The notes under the pieces: generated by a model
What the model saw: only the letters and a program-made list of their open reading frames with translations
The model's database searches: none
What the model was told of the DNA's origin: nothing
Part shown: in pieces, positions 14,595 to 23,208 of the stretch
Position numbering within the stretch: the first letter of the stretch is position 1
How the letters are laid out: each line of letters begins with the position of its first letter
Source: Deltaproteobacteria bacterium
GTDB taxonomy: Bacteria; Desulfobacterota; DSM-4660; Desulfatiglandales; HGW-15
Length of the DNA: 24,349 nucleotides
Assembly (NCBI GenBank): GCA_019308985.1
Contig: JAFDHB010000039.1
Span: 1-24,349 of the forward strand
Reading direction: 5' to 3'
Program-made: the position numbers and the translations under genes

Positions 14595-15454
14595 CTTTTC
14601 AGCCACTCCCTGGGGACTGCGTATTCACCGCCTACGGGCTTCCTTTCCCCGATCCATGCGAACGCCTCCTCCGGGGTAGAGAAATAGTGATATTCTTTGA
14701 AAATAGCAGCAGCCTCATCGGAAACCATAAACTGAATATATCTCCGGGCAAGGGCCGGGCGAGCAGCATAGGCAGATATGGCTATGGGAATGTACCCCAA
14801 TCGCACCACCTCTGACGGATCAAGGCGGATGGTCTCGATCCTCTCTGGGTCCCAATATTCGAAGACCCTCCATCCAATCACCGCGTCAACCATTTTGAGG
14901 GCTACGGCAGAGGCGGTCCTGGCACAGCTCCCGGTGTAGTTGACCAGGTTCCTGATAAAGGCCGCCTTTTCATTGGGAGTCATATTCTTCTCTATGATTT
15001 CAACCGCATATGCCCCCACACACACCCCGTCCGGGTTGGCGATGGCGAGCCGGAGCCCCGTTCTAGCAAGATCCTTCAAGGACCTGATATTCTTGGGATT
15101 TCCCCTCTGAACGTTTATGGCAGGCACGAGATAGACCACAATCCTTTCAGAACCTGGAAGGACCGCCCCCTTCCTTTTTGCAAGTTCCATGTAATCAGAG
15201 GAGCCGGGGAAGAACACGTCACCCACCTTCCCGAGCATCATTTGAGAAAGCACATACCCGGATCCCCCGAAGGTCAAATCAACCCCGATTCCCGTCTTTT
15301 TCTCGAAGATCATTGATGCCTCTTCTGTGGCCGGCTTGCTTGCCGAGCCTGCGAACACCATGAGCCTATCACGTGCCATGGACTCCTGCGCCGGTAAAGA
15401 GATGCCCGTTAATAGGAACGCGATTATGGCAAAAAAGACTGTTGTGGGTTTCAT
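14591..15454 (-). CDS. modA: Periplasmic substrate-binding protein, molybdate/tungstate type
   Basis: A 287-residue secreted binding protein. Residues 1-27 are a signal peptide (FFAIIAFLLTGISLPAQESMA). The mature part starts LMVFAGSASKPATEEASMIF, the ModA/WtpA opening that places serines on the oxyanion, followed by LTFGGSGYVLSQM and GDVFFPGSSDYMELA. A later segment, DAVIGWRVFEYWDPERIE, also fits the family. Molybdate and tungstate cannot be separated by eye, and WtpA or TupA naming is possible. It has the best ribosome site of the operon (AAAGGAGAG, ending six bases before the ATG). In-frame Cys residues (VCVGAY, GSCARTA) could form a disulfide. Confidence 0.85.
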   Translation of the reverse strand: MKPTTVFFAIIAFLLTGISLPAQESMARDRLMVFAGSASKPATEEASMIFEKKTGIGVDLTFGGSGYVLSQMMLGKVGDVFFPGSSDYMELAKRKGAVLPGSERIVVYLVPAINVQRGNPKNIRSLKDLARTGLRLAIANPDGVCVGAYAVEIIEKNMTPNEKAAFIRNLVNYTGSCARTASAVALKMVDAVIGWRVFEYWDPERIETIRLDPSEVVRLGYIPIAISAYAARPALARRYIQFMVSDEAAAIFKEYHYFSTPEEAFAWIGERKPVGGEYAVPREWLKR

Positions 15455-15466
15455 CGATTCTCTCCT

Positions 15467-15577
15467 TTACTCATTCTTGATGTTGGCGCAGAAGCCGATT
15501 CCCAGTCCGAGGTCGCCCCTGGACTCCACCACAGCAAGGAGATGGGATTTTCCCGGAAGTACTACCCATGTGTCGCC
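15467..15577 (-). pseudogene. Frameshifted coding-like tail of padR
   Basis: Between the padR stop and modA, a frame shifted by one base reads GDTWVVLPGKSHLLAVVESR, then GDLGLGIGFCANIKNE, and stops at 15467-15469. That TAA overlaps the modA ribosome site and lies 12 bases before the modA start, normal operon spacing. Adding one G to the G5 run (C5 on the plus strand, 15576-15580) would fuse it to padR and give a 213-residue protein. The peptide looks like protein sequence, with a faint likeness to the second half of a Mop/TOBE domain and also to roadblock/LC7 ends. I cannot name its family. It may be a real frameshift, a slippery-site product or a sequencing error. Confidence 0.5.
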
Positions 15578-16107
15578 CCCTTGGTGTGCAGGAAGAAGGG
15601 CTTGACCTGCTCACGCAGCCAGCGAAGGTTGCCTTTGACGGCCTCGATCTTGAATCCACAAACCAGCCTTTTAAAAGAGTCCACTTCTCCGCACGCCCTA
15701 TCTTCCAGCATGTGCCTGACCCTGCGCAACTCCTGGACCTGGGCATCAACCAGGTCCTGTGCCATCGGAAGGGTCAGGTAGTGGAGGAAGAAGAGTTTGC
15801 CTATGAATTCCACCCTGAAATCCCTCGGCTGCCTCACAGGGCGTAACAGCCACTCAAGAAAAACACCCTTCCCCTTTTCAGTAATGGTGTATATCCTCTT
15901 GGAGGGCCTTAGCTCCTGGATCTCGAGACTTGAACTGAGCAAACCCTTGCCCTCCATCCGTCGGAGGAGGGCGTAAAGCTGGCTGGTCCCTACCCTCCAC
16001 GTGGCCTCCATTCTGGACTCCAAGAAGTGCTTGATATCGTAGCCATGCTTGGGCCCGGACATGAGAGACCCGAGGAGGACGTATTGTGTCGAAGGCTTGA
16101 TGTTCAT
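15562..16107 (-). CDS. PadR family transcriptional regulator
   Basis: A 181-residue regulator. The N-terminal winged helix (about 1-90) is typical PadR: QYVLLGSLMSGPKHGYDIKH, then VGTSQLYALLRRMEGKGLLS and YTITEKGKGVFLEWL. A helical dimerisation region follows (about 100-170). It is the first gene of the molybdate/tungstate operon, so it probably represses it and responds to the cargo or a cofactor. Two tandem TATTC/GAATA palindromes overlap the operon promoter and are likely its operators. The C-terminus is suspicious: the last residues follow a G5 run and a coding-like frame continues to 12 bases before modA. The ribosome site is weak, but the start matches the family. Confidence 0.88.
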   Translation of the reverse strand: MNIKPSTQYVLLGSLMSGPKHGYDIKHFLESRMEATWRVGTSQLYALLRRMEGKGLLSSSLEIQELRPSKRIYTITEKGKGVFLEWLLRPVRQPRDFRVEFIGKLFFLHYLTLPMAQDLVDAQVQELRRVRHMLEDRACGEVDSFKRLVCGFKIEAVKGNLRWLREQVKPFFLHTKGATHG

Positions 16108-16130
16108 TCTTGCAACTGAATTTGATTTGG

Positions 16131-16162
16131 TATTCCACTGAATAATATTCCAAAATGGAATA
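16131..16162. promoter_or_regulatory. Tandem palindromic operators, probably for PadR
   Basis: Site 1: TATTC (16131-16135) and GAATA (16140-16144). Site 2: a perfect 7-bp inverted repeat TATTCCA (16146-16152) and TGGAATA (16156-16162). Site 2 fills the spacer between the -35 and -10 boxes and site 1 overlaps the transcription start, a standard arrangement for repression. Binding by the adjacent PadR is inferred from position. Confidence 0.65.
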
Positions 16163-16171
16163 ACCCGTCAA
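16142..16171 (-). promoter_or_regulatory. Sigma-70 promoter of the padR-modABC operon
   Basis: On the minus strand TTGACG (16166-16171), an 18-base spacer and TATTAT (16142-16147). The leader to the padR start would be about 28 bases. Confidence 0.6.
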
Positions 16172-16210
16172 CTACTTTTTTGGGACAGTCGGCCTGCATG
16201 AGAAAAGCGG

Positions 16211-17791
16211 TTAGAAGCCGTATCTTATTGCCGAGTAGACATTGGAGTTGTCTTCAAATTGGCCGAAAAACGTCTGGTTCGAGGATCCCAGGAACCAGTT
16301 TCCCCCAATTTCTGCCGTCCAATGGTCTGTGATCTTGTAATTCACCTTGGGGCGTAGATAAGCATCAGAATCAGAGGGGCTGTAGAAGGTGAAAAGGGAT
16401 AGGGTGAGGTTCTGGTTCATAAGGAGCTTTGTGAGGCGCAGGGTCAGGAGGTGACGGTGCTCATCCCGCACAGGCATGCCCGCAGGCAAGGAGAGGAGAT
16501 AATTATCATAGTCAAGGAGTACCTCCAGGTAGTATTGAAGGCCCACGGTGAAGTCGCGGGCTATTTGGGGCAGGTCCATCTCGTAGCCGGTCAGAAAGCG
16601 AAACTCAGAGTTATTCCTGTAGGGAGCATCCCCGGATCGATCCTCCCTGGAGTCATAATAGCCTATCTCGATGTTGGCTATTCCCCTGGCCAGGGGACCG
16701 CGAATGCTCCCTCCATAGACGTTCAGCTCTGGAAAGAGGGCCTTGCCGGTGGCCGGGTCGAATCCACCAGGGCTCTTCCAGAAACCCTTGTAGCCGTATA
16801 AGGACAGCTCATAGGCCCCAAGGTTTTTTGCTATTCTCAGGGCCAGTTCATAGTCTTCAAACCAGGAATTGGGGAGATCAGCCTCTATGACGGCATCTCT
16901 GCCTGCACTTCTCCCGAGAGCGGTACTGTAATAAGAGAGCCGCTCACCATGAACGAACCTGTCCGGATCAAACTTGGGTGTATAGACGATATCCAGGTTT
17001 GCAATTTGGGTGAAGACACTTGTTTTTATCGCATCAGAAGGGGCCTTTAGATATTCTTCGTCCCTGCCGACAAAAAATGCCTGCCAGTCCTTGGGAAAGA
17101 GATCATTGATGAATATGAGATCTCCGGTGCCCCAGGTCAGGATCTGCCTGCCGGCCTTGAGGTCCAAGAAGCCCAGAGGGGATAAGGACACATTTGCCTC
17201 ACGCAGGTCCAGCCAGCCATGGCCGGATTCCAGGTCTATATCGTGATCTCCAAGCACAGGATCATAAACAAAATCCGCAGTGAGATTGAATATGGCTTCA
17301 CCCAGTACGGGCTCAATTTCCATCTGGAGGCGGGTCTCGCCAAGGGATGCATCTTTCTCATATTGGTCATTCCCTGTCCGCACACCACCGCGGACCTCCC
17401 AGAAGCCGGAAAACCCCAGCTCCTCCACGGCCGTTTTGATTTTAGCCTCATTTAGAGGCTTTTCTTCTGAGGGAGTAACGCTGCTAGGTTGGGGCAAACC
17501 TTCCAGACCCCCGGGTAGCTGGGGTTCCCTTTCGGGCTCGGCTTCAGAGGGGAATTGGGGCTCCCCCTGGAGGCCGGCCGGGAGGCCCGGTTCGCCCTGC
17601 TCGGAGCCCCTGCCCTCCGACAGTCCTTGGGGCAGGATGGGGGCTTGCTCCTCGGTTGGTAAGGAGGGGCCGAGACCCTGGAGCAAAGGAGGAGGTTCCT
17701 GTCCCTCCGCCATGGGGGCATCCAACAGTCCGGCATCCAAGGACAAGAAGACAAGGGATAGGATAATAAGGCCGTAGGAGAGCTTCTTCAT
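16211..17791 (-). CDS. Outer-membrane beta-barrel protein (DUF1302-like) with LPxGL-rich N-terminus
   Basis: A 526-residue exported protein. A signal peptide (1-29) is followed by a Pro/Gly/Glu-rich tract (about 30-110) with four degenerate LPxGL units (ILPQGLSEG, GLPAGLQGEP, QLPGGLEGLP). From about residue 125 alternating amphipathic strands indicate a beta-barrel, with LRLQMEIEP-like and LDLKAGRQILTWGTGDLIFI segments close to DUF1302 and other porin-like families; the chain ends in Phe, as outer-membrane barrels do. The ATG overlaps the stop of the LolA-like gene (ATGA), so the two are coupled. With the RND exporter and LolA-like gene it forms a recurrent export module. Its cargo is unknown. 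Confidence 0.8.
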   Translation of the reverse strand: MKKLSYGLIILSLVFLSLDAGLLDAPMAEGQEPPPLLQGLGPSLPTEEQAPILPQGLSEGRGSEQGEPGLPAGLQGEPQFPSEAEPEREPQLPGGLEGLPQPSSVTPSEEKPLNEAKIKTAVEELGFSGFWEVRGGVRTGNDQYEKDASLGETRLQMEIEPVLGEAIFNLTADFVYDPVLGDHDIDLESGHGWLDLREANVSLSPLGFLDLKAGRQILTWGTGDLIFINDLFPKDWQAFFVGRDEEYLKAPSDAIKTSVFTQIANLDIVYTPKFDPDRFVHGERLSYYSTALGRSAGRDAVIEADLPNSWFEDYELALRIAKNLGAYELSLYGYKGFWKSPGGFDPATGKALFPELNVYGGSIRGPLARGIANIEIGYYDSREDRSGDAPYRNNSEFRFLTGYEMDLPQIARDFTVGLQYYLEVLLDYDNYLLSLPAGMPVRDEHRHLLTLRLTKLLMNQNLTLSLFTFYSPSDSDAYLRPKVNYKITDHWTAEIGGNWFLGSSNQTFFGQFEDNSNVYSAIRYGF

Positions 17792-18378
17792 TTGAGGTAC
17801 TTGTATGGCGGGCGCCTCAAGTATCTTTCCGTAAAGACAGATTCAGGAACTCCCAGGTTGTATTTCACGGTGCTATATCCCAATTCCGTGTACCCTCCGG
17901 TGCGCAGGTCGGCCATGGTAGCCCTTGTGACCGTGGGATAACCTTGGATCACCTTTACCTCCTTTGCCGTGTACTCTCTATACTTCTGGCCTTGCTTGTC
18001 AAGGTACTCTGTCTTGACCACCACGAAGCTCTGCCGGTGAATCCACATGGTGAAGTAGGAAAACTCGACTGACTTGGGGTTCTTTGGTGTATTCTTCAAA
18101 ACATAGTAGTTCTGCGTGGTCTTCAGGAGCTCATGGGTATCCTCTTCAATGTGCCTCCCTGAAATGTCTTCGTAAAAGAAGTCTGATCCTACGAAGCTGG
18201 TCCGTTTATCCGTGGCGGCTATGCGTTTGACCAGGTCCAGGGCAGGAAGATACAACCAGCGATCATCATCACGATCCAGGTGCTTGTGTACCAGGAAGGC
18301 CATCTTGTTCACGTCCGCGGGCCTATGGAAATACACGTAGAATTTCTGCTCCCCGCAGTATTTGTCATCACCGCCCGG
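17788..18378 (-). pseudogene. LolA-like outer-membrane lipoprotein-sorting protein, 5' truncated
   Basis: The recognisable part is the C-terminal two-thirds of a LolA-like protein: KFYVYFHRPADVNKMAFLVH, DDDRWLYLPALDLVKRIAAT, SFVGSDFFYEDISGRH and the C-terminal RATMADLRTGGYTELGYS. Full-length relatives have a signal peptide and about 90 more N-terminal residues. Here the frame meets a stop just upstream (about 18390), only a GTG at 18336 could start it, and no signal peptide remains. The codons before it overlap the broken end of the RND gene in another frame, so a deletion has joined the two. If translated, the 182-residue product would stay in the cytoplasm. The downstream barrel gene overlaps its stop. 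Confidence 0.75.
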
Positions 18379-18655
18379 GCCGGCTCACCAAACACGCAAA
18401 GGGCTGCTTCTTTCCAGGAACCCACGTTTTCGTACATTGCCCTTCCCCGAGCCAGGAAATGGATTGCAAAGTCCACCGCCAGGCCGAGGGTAAGACTACT
18501 CAACACGGCCACGGGCATGTCATAATCTTTCCCAATGAGGCCTATCGCCCCGTAAATCGCCCCAATGGTCACTGTGAGAGGAACCATGGAGAGTAGACCC
18601 CACAATGCAGAGCGGAACAGGATGGTCATGAGGAGGAAGACGACAAGAAAGCTGC
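18309..18655 (-). pseudogene. RND exporter, C-terminal fragment (TM8-TM10)
   Basis: From about 18655 the frame reads GSFLVVFLLMTILFRSALWG, LLSMVPLTVTIGAIYGAIGL and LGLAVDFAIHFLARGRAMYE, then VFGEPARAVMTNT. These are helices 8-10 and the GEPARA motif of an MMPL/RND exporter. After MTNT the family would continue with two more helices; here it runs into non-homologous residues (AGSRNSTC) that overlap the LolA-like frame and stops at 18309. The fragment is out of frame with the N-terminal part encoded at 18626-20155. Confidence 0.8.
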
Positions 18656-20155
18656 CGAGAGGGTCAGGTATGCCATGTAAGTGCCGCCAAAGTGCCTGTT
18701 CAAGACAGTGTCTGCCACGCGTATCGAGTGTGATCGAGTGAACCATTTTATGGGATTGTCATTGATCTCGATTCTGCTCATACCATAGGCTGAGATCCCA
18801 ACGACCGCAATGGTGACGCCGATGATCAACTTGGCCCTGTGATAGGTAACGCTCCCAAGGAGATGAAGAAATTTTCCCATTGCACCCGTAGCCACCTCAG
18901 TGCCTGCCACGGTTCTCCTCGCACCGAAGTCATCGAGGCGCTTGGCTGGGATGAACATGAGGAACGCCGGGATGAAGGTAACCGTGAGGAGCCACGCCGT
19001 CATGATCCCGAAGGCGACGAACACCCCGAATACCTGGACGGGGGGGATGGGCGTCAAGGCCAGGGAGGCAAAGCCGGCAGCAGAGGTCAGGGACGTGTAG
19101 AGCATGGGCTTGAAAAGAATAATGAGGGCCTTTTTTATGGTTTGCCTCTTGTCCCTGGTCTCCTGGTAAAGCTCGAAGAACTCGCTGATGATGTGGATGC
19201 TGTCGAGTACGGCAATGGGCATGATAAAGATGGGGATCATGCTGGACATGATGTGAACCGGATGCCCTGATATGATTAGGGCTCCCATGGTAAAGACAAC
19301 GGAGATGAGCGCCACGATGAGCGAAGGAATTATGACTGCGATCTTACGGAAGAAGATGAGCATGAGGACGAAAATGATCAGCATGGCAAGGGGCGCGGAA
19401 ATGCCCATCTGCACGAACATCTCCACTCCAAAAGTGTCCTCTGCCACAGGGAGACCTGTAATATGATATTCCTCAGCCCCTTCAAAGCTCTCTATCTTTT
19501 TCTTCAACCTGGATGAGACCTTGTAGCTCAAATCCTTTTTTGTCAGTGGCAAATAAATAGCGATGGCCTTGCCGTCCTCTGAAACGAGGGTGCCGTTGAG
19601 GAAAGGGATGCGCTGGGCCTTCCGCCTGATTTCCCTGGCTTCTTCCAGGGTGCGGGGCGGTGTTTTCATCAGCCATTCAAATTTTATGACGCCGAATCCC
19701 CCCGGTTCGATGCTGTCTACGGTCGATGGAGCGATAAGATCCACTTCCACTACCCCTTCCCCCGGTGGTTCACCGATGTTCTCTCCTCTGAGGGTCCTTG
19801 CGTATTCCGTCAGCTCATAGATCTTCTGGAGAGAGTCGGGGTTGAAGACCCCTTGTTCCGCTTTTTCATTCACGATACCCAGTACTACCATATCATGGAG
19901 CGAAAAGACCTTTTTCATCCTGTTGTGGAATATGCGGACGGCTTCATCTTTGGAGAGCATATTTTCGGAATCCGTGTCCACGGTGACGGGGTTGAGCCAG
20001 GGAAAGGCCCTGGGCCAAAGGGAGGGGACACCGGCAAGAAGGGCAAAGAGAAGAGTAACAATGATAACGACAAGTATTACCGACTTGTAATGATCAACCG
20101 ATTTAAAGACGAGCCAATGGGCCTTTCCCATTTCCATATCCTGAATCCCGGGCAT
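18626..20155 (-). pseudogene. RND (MMPL-like) exporter, N-terminal fragment
   Basis: A 509-residue frame with the first half of an RND superfamily exporter: TM1 (about 26-46), a first periplasmic domain (about 50-250), TM2-TM6 (SAPLAMLIIFVLMLIFF, VLDSIHIISEFFELYQ, MLYTSLTSAAGFASLALT) and TM7 (KLIIGVTIAVVGISAYG). The second periplasmic domain begins (VADTVLNRHFGGTYMAYLTL) but is cut off after some 20 residues and the frame ends in a serine run. Relatives have a domain of well over 100 residues there. The downstream helices continue in another frame, so sequence is missing and the frame is shifted. Start choice (20155 or the internal ATG 20137) is uncertain. A good promoter precedes it. Confidence 0.82.
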
Positions 20156-20312
20156 CTGATTTGGCTGGTTACCTGGTTATTGCCGCCGAATAGTAACGCG
20201 GTCCAAGCACAAAAGAGTAAAAGGAATATCTATTGTAAAGTACCCTTCGATGTGCAAGAACTCGTTTGTCATCCCTATTGGGGAACCACCCGGAGACCGG
20301 CGTATCCTGCCT

Positions 20313-20341
20313 AATATAAGTTGGCCACCGCCAGAGGTCAA
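20313..20341 (-). promoter_or_regulatory. Sigma-70 promoter of the RND/LolA-like/barrel operon
   Basis: On the minus strand TTGACC (20336-20341), a 17-base spacer and TATATT (20313-20318). Predicted start near 20306 gives a leader of about 150 bases. No other gene or clear structure is seen in 20156-20369. Confidence 0.55.
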
Positions 20342-20369
20342 GGGAAGGAAAGCAGGATTCATGGCAGGA

Positions 20370-21047
20370 TCAGGTCAAGAACGTGGATAGCAGTACGGCA
20401 AGGATACCGTTGAGGAATATGCCGTCAAATGTTCCTGCTCCTCCGATGGAAGCCACTGGTGCCCCCAACTCACTGATTTTGTTGAGGTTAAGAAGATCAG
20501 CCCCTATCAGGGTTCCGAGAGTGCCACAGATATAGGCGATTACGGGGGCGTGATCGTAACCGACAATGACAGCGATCAATGCGGCAAGGAGTGGCGGCAA
20601 AAAACCGGGCAGGGCTATTCCAAGACCCGGTACCGGCCTTGCAAGTCTATAGGTGATGATGGACATCAGGGCGGTCGAAATGACAGCCCTTCCCCACAGC
20701 CCGGTTTTCATGATCAGGTAAAGGGAGAGCAGGGTAGGGATAATGGCCCCTCCCAGGTTCACGGCAAGGATGGTCTCCTTCCTTTTCCATACCGGGACGA
20801 CGTACCTGAAGCCAAAGAAATCCACCCTTGTCTCAGTGGTCATGAGTTCCTGAGGGGTCCTCCTGATGGGAATGTTGACGAAACTACCCACTAGCGTGGC
20901 AAAGAGGGCCGAAAACACGTATTGGGGCGGTATCCCTATTCTTGTGAAGGCGAGGGCGATGAGGTTGACCTGAACCATGACGAAAAAAAATACAAGGGCA
21001 AAGAAAAAGAAGAGAATAAAGACAAAAGTGAGGGGATTAAAAAACAT
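20370..21047 (-). CDS. DUF1614 integral membrane protein
   Basis: A 225-residue membrane protein. Helix 1 is very hydrophobic (FVFILFFFFALVFFFVMVQV). It is followed by FSALFATLVGSFVNIPI, a soluble stretch (TETRVDFFGFRYVVPVWKRK), further helices and a glycine-rich C-terminal part (GTLIGADLLNLNKI, then SIGGAGTFDGIFLNGILAVL). These match the DUF1614 family, whose function is not established. ATG 21047 is chosen for its strong ribosome site (AAAGGAG, spacing about eight); the frame extends 24 codons upstream without one. It lies 68 bases after ftsH on the same strand, and a short hairpin (CCCGC/GCGGG near 21083-21094) sits in that gap. Cotranscription with ftsH hints at a membrane-protein quality-control link, which is inference. 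Confidence 0.85.
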   Translation of the reverse strand: MFFNPLTFVFILFFFFALVFFFVMVQVNLIALAFTRIGIPPQYVFSALFATLVGSFVNIPIRRTPQELMTTETRVDFFGFRYVVPVWKRKETILAVNLGGAIIPTLLSLYLIMKTGLWGRAVISTALMSIITYRLARPVPGLGIALPGFLPPLLAALIAVIVGYDHAPVIAYICGTLGTLIGADLLNLNKISELGAPVASIGGAGTFDGIFLNGILAVLLSTFLT

Positions 21048-21115
21048 ATTCAGATCTCCTTTACAAAAGAACCACGTACTCCCCGCATAGCGGGATCTGC
21101 GATGGGCCAGGATGT

Positions 21116-22933
21116 TCACTGCCCCTGCTTGGTTTCTTCCAGGAGTGCCTTTATCTCGTCTCCCTCGATCTTTTCCTTCTCCAGCAGGAGCTTGGCACCC
21201 CTGTCCAGAACCTCCCTCTTCTCCTTAAGAATAGCCAGGGCCTTTTCATATTGTTGTTTCAATATCTCCTGCACTTCCCTGTCAATCATCTGTGCGGTAG
21301 CCTCGCTGTATTCCCCCCTTCCTTCCACCGGCACCTCAAGGAAAGGCGCCCTCTTTTCCCTGGCAAAGTATACCTGGCCGATCTTGCTGCTCATCCCGTA
21401 TTCTTTCACCATGCTTCTGGCGATATCAGTGGCTTTGGCGAGGTCATTGTGGGCGCCGGTGGAAACATCCCCGAATACGATCTCCTCTGATGCCCGGCCC
21501 CCCAACAGGGTCGCTATCTTGTTTAGGAGCTCGGTCCTGCTCATCAAATAGCGGTCCTCTGTCGGGACCTGCATGGTGTAACCAAGGGCTGCGATACCCC
21601 TGGGAATGATTGATATCTTTTGCACGGGCTCCGTGCCCGGGAGCGACAGGGCCACTAGGGCGTGACCCAGTTCGTGATATGCTACGATCTCCCGTTCCTT
21701 CTGGTTGATGAGGCGGTTCTTCTTTTCCAGCCCCGCCATTACCCGCTCTATCGCCTCCTCAAACTCCGGCATGCCGACTTCCTTCTTCCCCCTTCGTACA
21801 GCGAGGAGGGCCGCCTCATTGACCAGGTTCGCCAAGTCAGCCCCGACCATACCGGGGGTCATGCTGGCAAGTTTCTCTATATCCAGGTCTTTGACCGTCT
21901 TGATCTTCTTCAGGTGCACCCTGAGTATCTCTTCCCTGCCTTTCTTATCGGGCCTGTCTACAAGTATCTGTCGATCAAAGCGGCCGGGCCTCAAGAGCGC
22001 AGGGTCAAGGATCTCCGGCCTGTTGGTGGCCGCCATGAGAATCACCCCTATCTTTGGATCAAAACCGTCCATCTCCACAAGGAGTTGGTTGAGGGTCTGT
22101 TCCCTCTCATCGTGTCCCCCAACAACCCCGCCTATACCCCTTGCTTTGCCAAGGGCGTCCAGTTCGTCTATGAAGATGATACAGGGTGCCTCTTTCTTGG
22201 CCTGCTCGAAGAGGTCCCTCACTCTTGCCGCACCCAGTCCCACGAACATCTCCACGAACTCCGAACCGCTGAGGCTAAAGAAGGGGACACCACTTTCCCC
22301 GGCCACGGCCTTTGCGAGTAAGGTCTTTCCAGTACCCGGGGGGCCGACCAGCAGGATGCCCTTGGGCATCTTGCCCCCTAATTCCGTAAACTTGGCGGGT
22401 TCCTTTAGGAACCCTATCACCTCCATCAGTTCCTGTTTCGCCTCATCAACACCGGCGACGTCTTGGAACGTGACGTTCAGCTCGTCCTGCCTGTAAATCC
22501 TGGCCTTCTTCTTGCCCAGGGACATGAACCCGGGTTGTTTGCCGGCAATCTTTTTGAACATCAGGTACCAGACTCCGAAGAAGAGAAACACGGGGAATAC
22601 CCAGGAGAAGAGGTCGCGCAAAAAAGTGGATTCCATTCTGCCCTTAAAGGTGACATTATATTGTTCAAGGAGCCTGGAGATCTCGGGATCAACCCTCACG
22701 GTCTTGAAAAGCGTCCCGTGTCCCGAAGCGCTGTCGCCTTCCAACATCCTTCCCTGAATGAGGTTTTCGCTTATGGCCACCTCGGTTATCTTTTGTTCTT
22801 TGAGCAGCCTGAGCAATTCGCTATAGGGGATGGTTTTCACGGCCAACATGGATGCCAGGTAATTCTGGAGGAGGAGAACCACCCATACCCCCAGTAGGAC
22901 ATACCATATAGAGAACTTATGTTGCTTTTCCAC
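21116..22933 (-). CDS. ftsH: FtsH-type ATP-dependent zinc metalloprotease
   Basis: A 605-residue membrane-anchored AAA protease that extracts and degrades membrane and regulatory proteins. TM1 is at about 9-29, a periplasmic domain at 30-105 and TM2 at 108-126. The AAA module has Walker A GPPGTGKT (197-204), pore motif MFVGLG, Walker B IIFIDE (252-257) and the second region of homology [20 protein letters not shown]. The protease has the zinc motif HELGH (420-424), where most FtsH proteins have HEAGH, with Asp497 in [10 protein letters not shown] as third ligand. The start is a GTG at 22933 with AAAGGAGGG seven bases upstream; the frame extends 16 codons further without a site. The C-terminal tail is short. 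The leader contains repeat B. Confidence 0.95.
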   Translation of the reverse strand: MEKQHKFSIWYVLLGVWVVLLLQNYLASMLAVKTIPYSELLRLLKEQKITEVAISENLIQGRMLEGDSASGHGTLFKTVRVDPEISRLLEQYNVTFKGRMESTFLRDLFSWVFPVFLFFGVWYLMFKKIAGKQPGFMSLGKKKARIYRQDELNVTFQDVAGVDEAKQELMEVIGFLKEPAKFTELGGKMPKGILLVGPPGTGKTLLAKAVAGESGVPFFSLSGSEFVEMFVGLGAARVRDLFEQAKKEAPCIIFIDELDALGKARGIGGVVGGHDEREQTLNQLLVEMDGFDPKIGVILMAATNRPEILDPALLRPGRFDRQILVDRPDKKGREEILRVHLKKIKTVKDLDIEKLASMTPGMVGADLANLVNEAALLAVRRGKKEVGMPEFEEAIERVMAGLEKKNRLINQKEREIVAYHELGHALVALSLPGTEPVQKISIIPRGIAALGYTMQVPTEDRYLMSRTELLNKIATLLGGRASEEIVFGDVSTGAHNDLAKATDIARSMVKEYGMSSKIGQVYFAREKRAPFLEVPVEGRGEYSEATAQMIDREVQEILKQQYEKALAILKEKREVLDRGAKLLLEKEKIEGDEIKALLEETKQGQ

Positions 22934-23020
22934 GACTCTTCCCTCCTTTTTTTGAGGTCTCCCGTGGCAAAAAATTTCCAAGAATTCAGTCGAAACATCA
23001 AGGCCGACCCCTCATTTCAA

Positions 23021-23208
23021 CCCTGATTGAGCGAAAAACCGTCAATTAGGTGTTACCAGTTACTTGATATCAGTTGTTCAACCCCTCCTGGTCGCCCTTC
23101 CTATATCTCTACCAGAGGTGAGATATCGTTTCAGGTATGGGGCCTCCGAGACCTATACCCAATAACAATTAACAGATAGCTCCTGATCGAGTTTTGGCTC
23201 GATTAGGA
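23021..23208 (-). repeat. Dispersed structured repeat family B, copy 2 (5' of ftsH)
   Basis: The reverse complement of this stretch aligns along its length with 7706-7895. Read toward ftsH it starts with a hairpin CCTAATCGAG/CTCGATCAGG (one A-C mismatch, 23182-23207), has the shared block TATAGGTCTCGGAGGCCCCAT, the identical central hairpin ATATCTC/GAGATAT (23103-23126), GGTAACACCTAATTGA, and ends with CCTAATTGA/TCAATCAGG (23022-23050). The two end hairpins resemble each other. It lies in the ftsH leader in the same sense as copy 1 lies before cobA-hemD, here 87 bases from the start codon. Confidence 0.8.
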
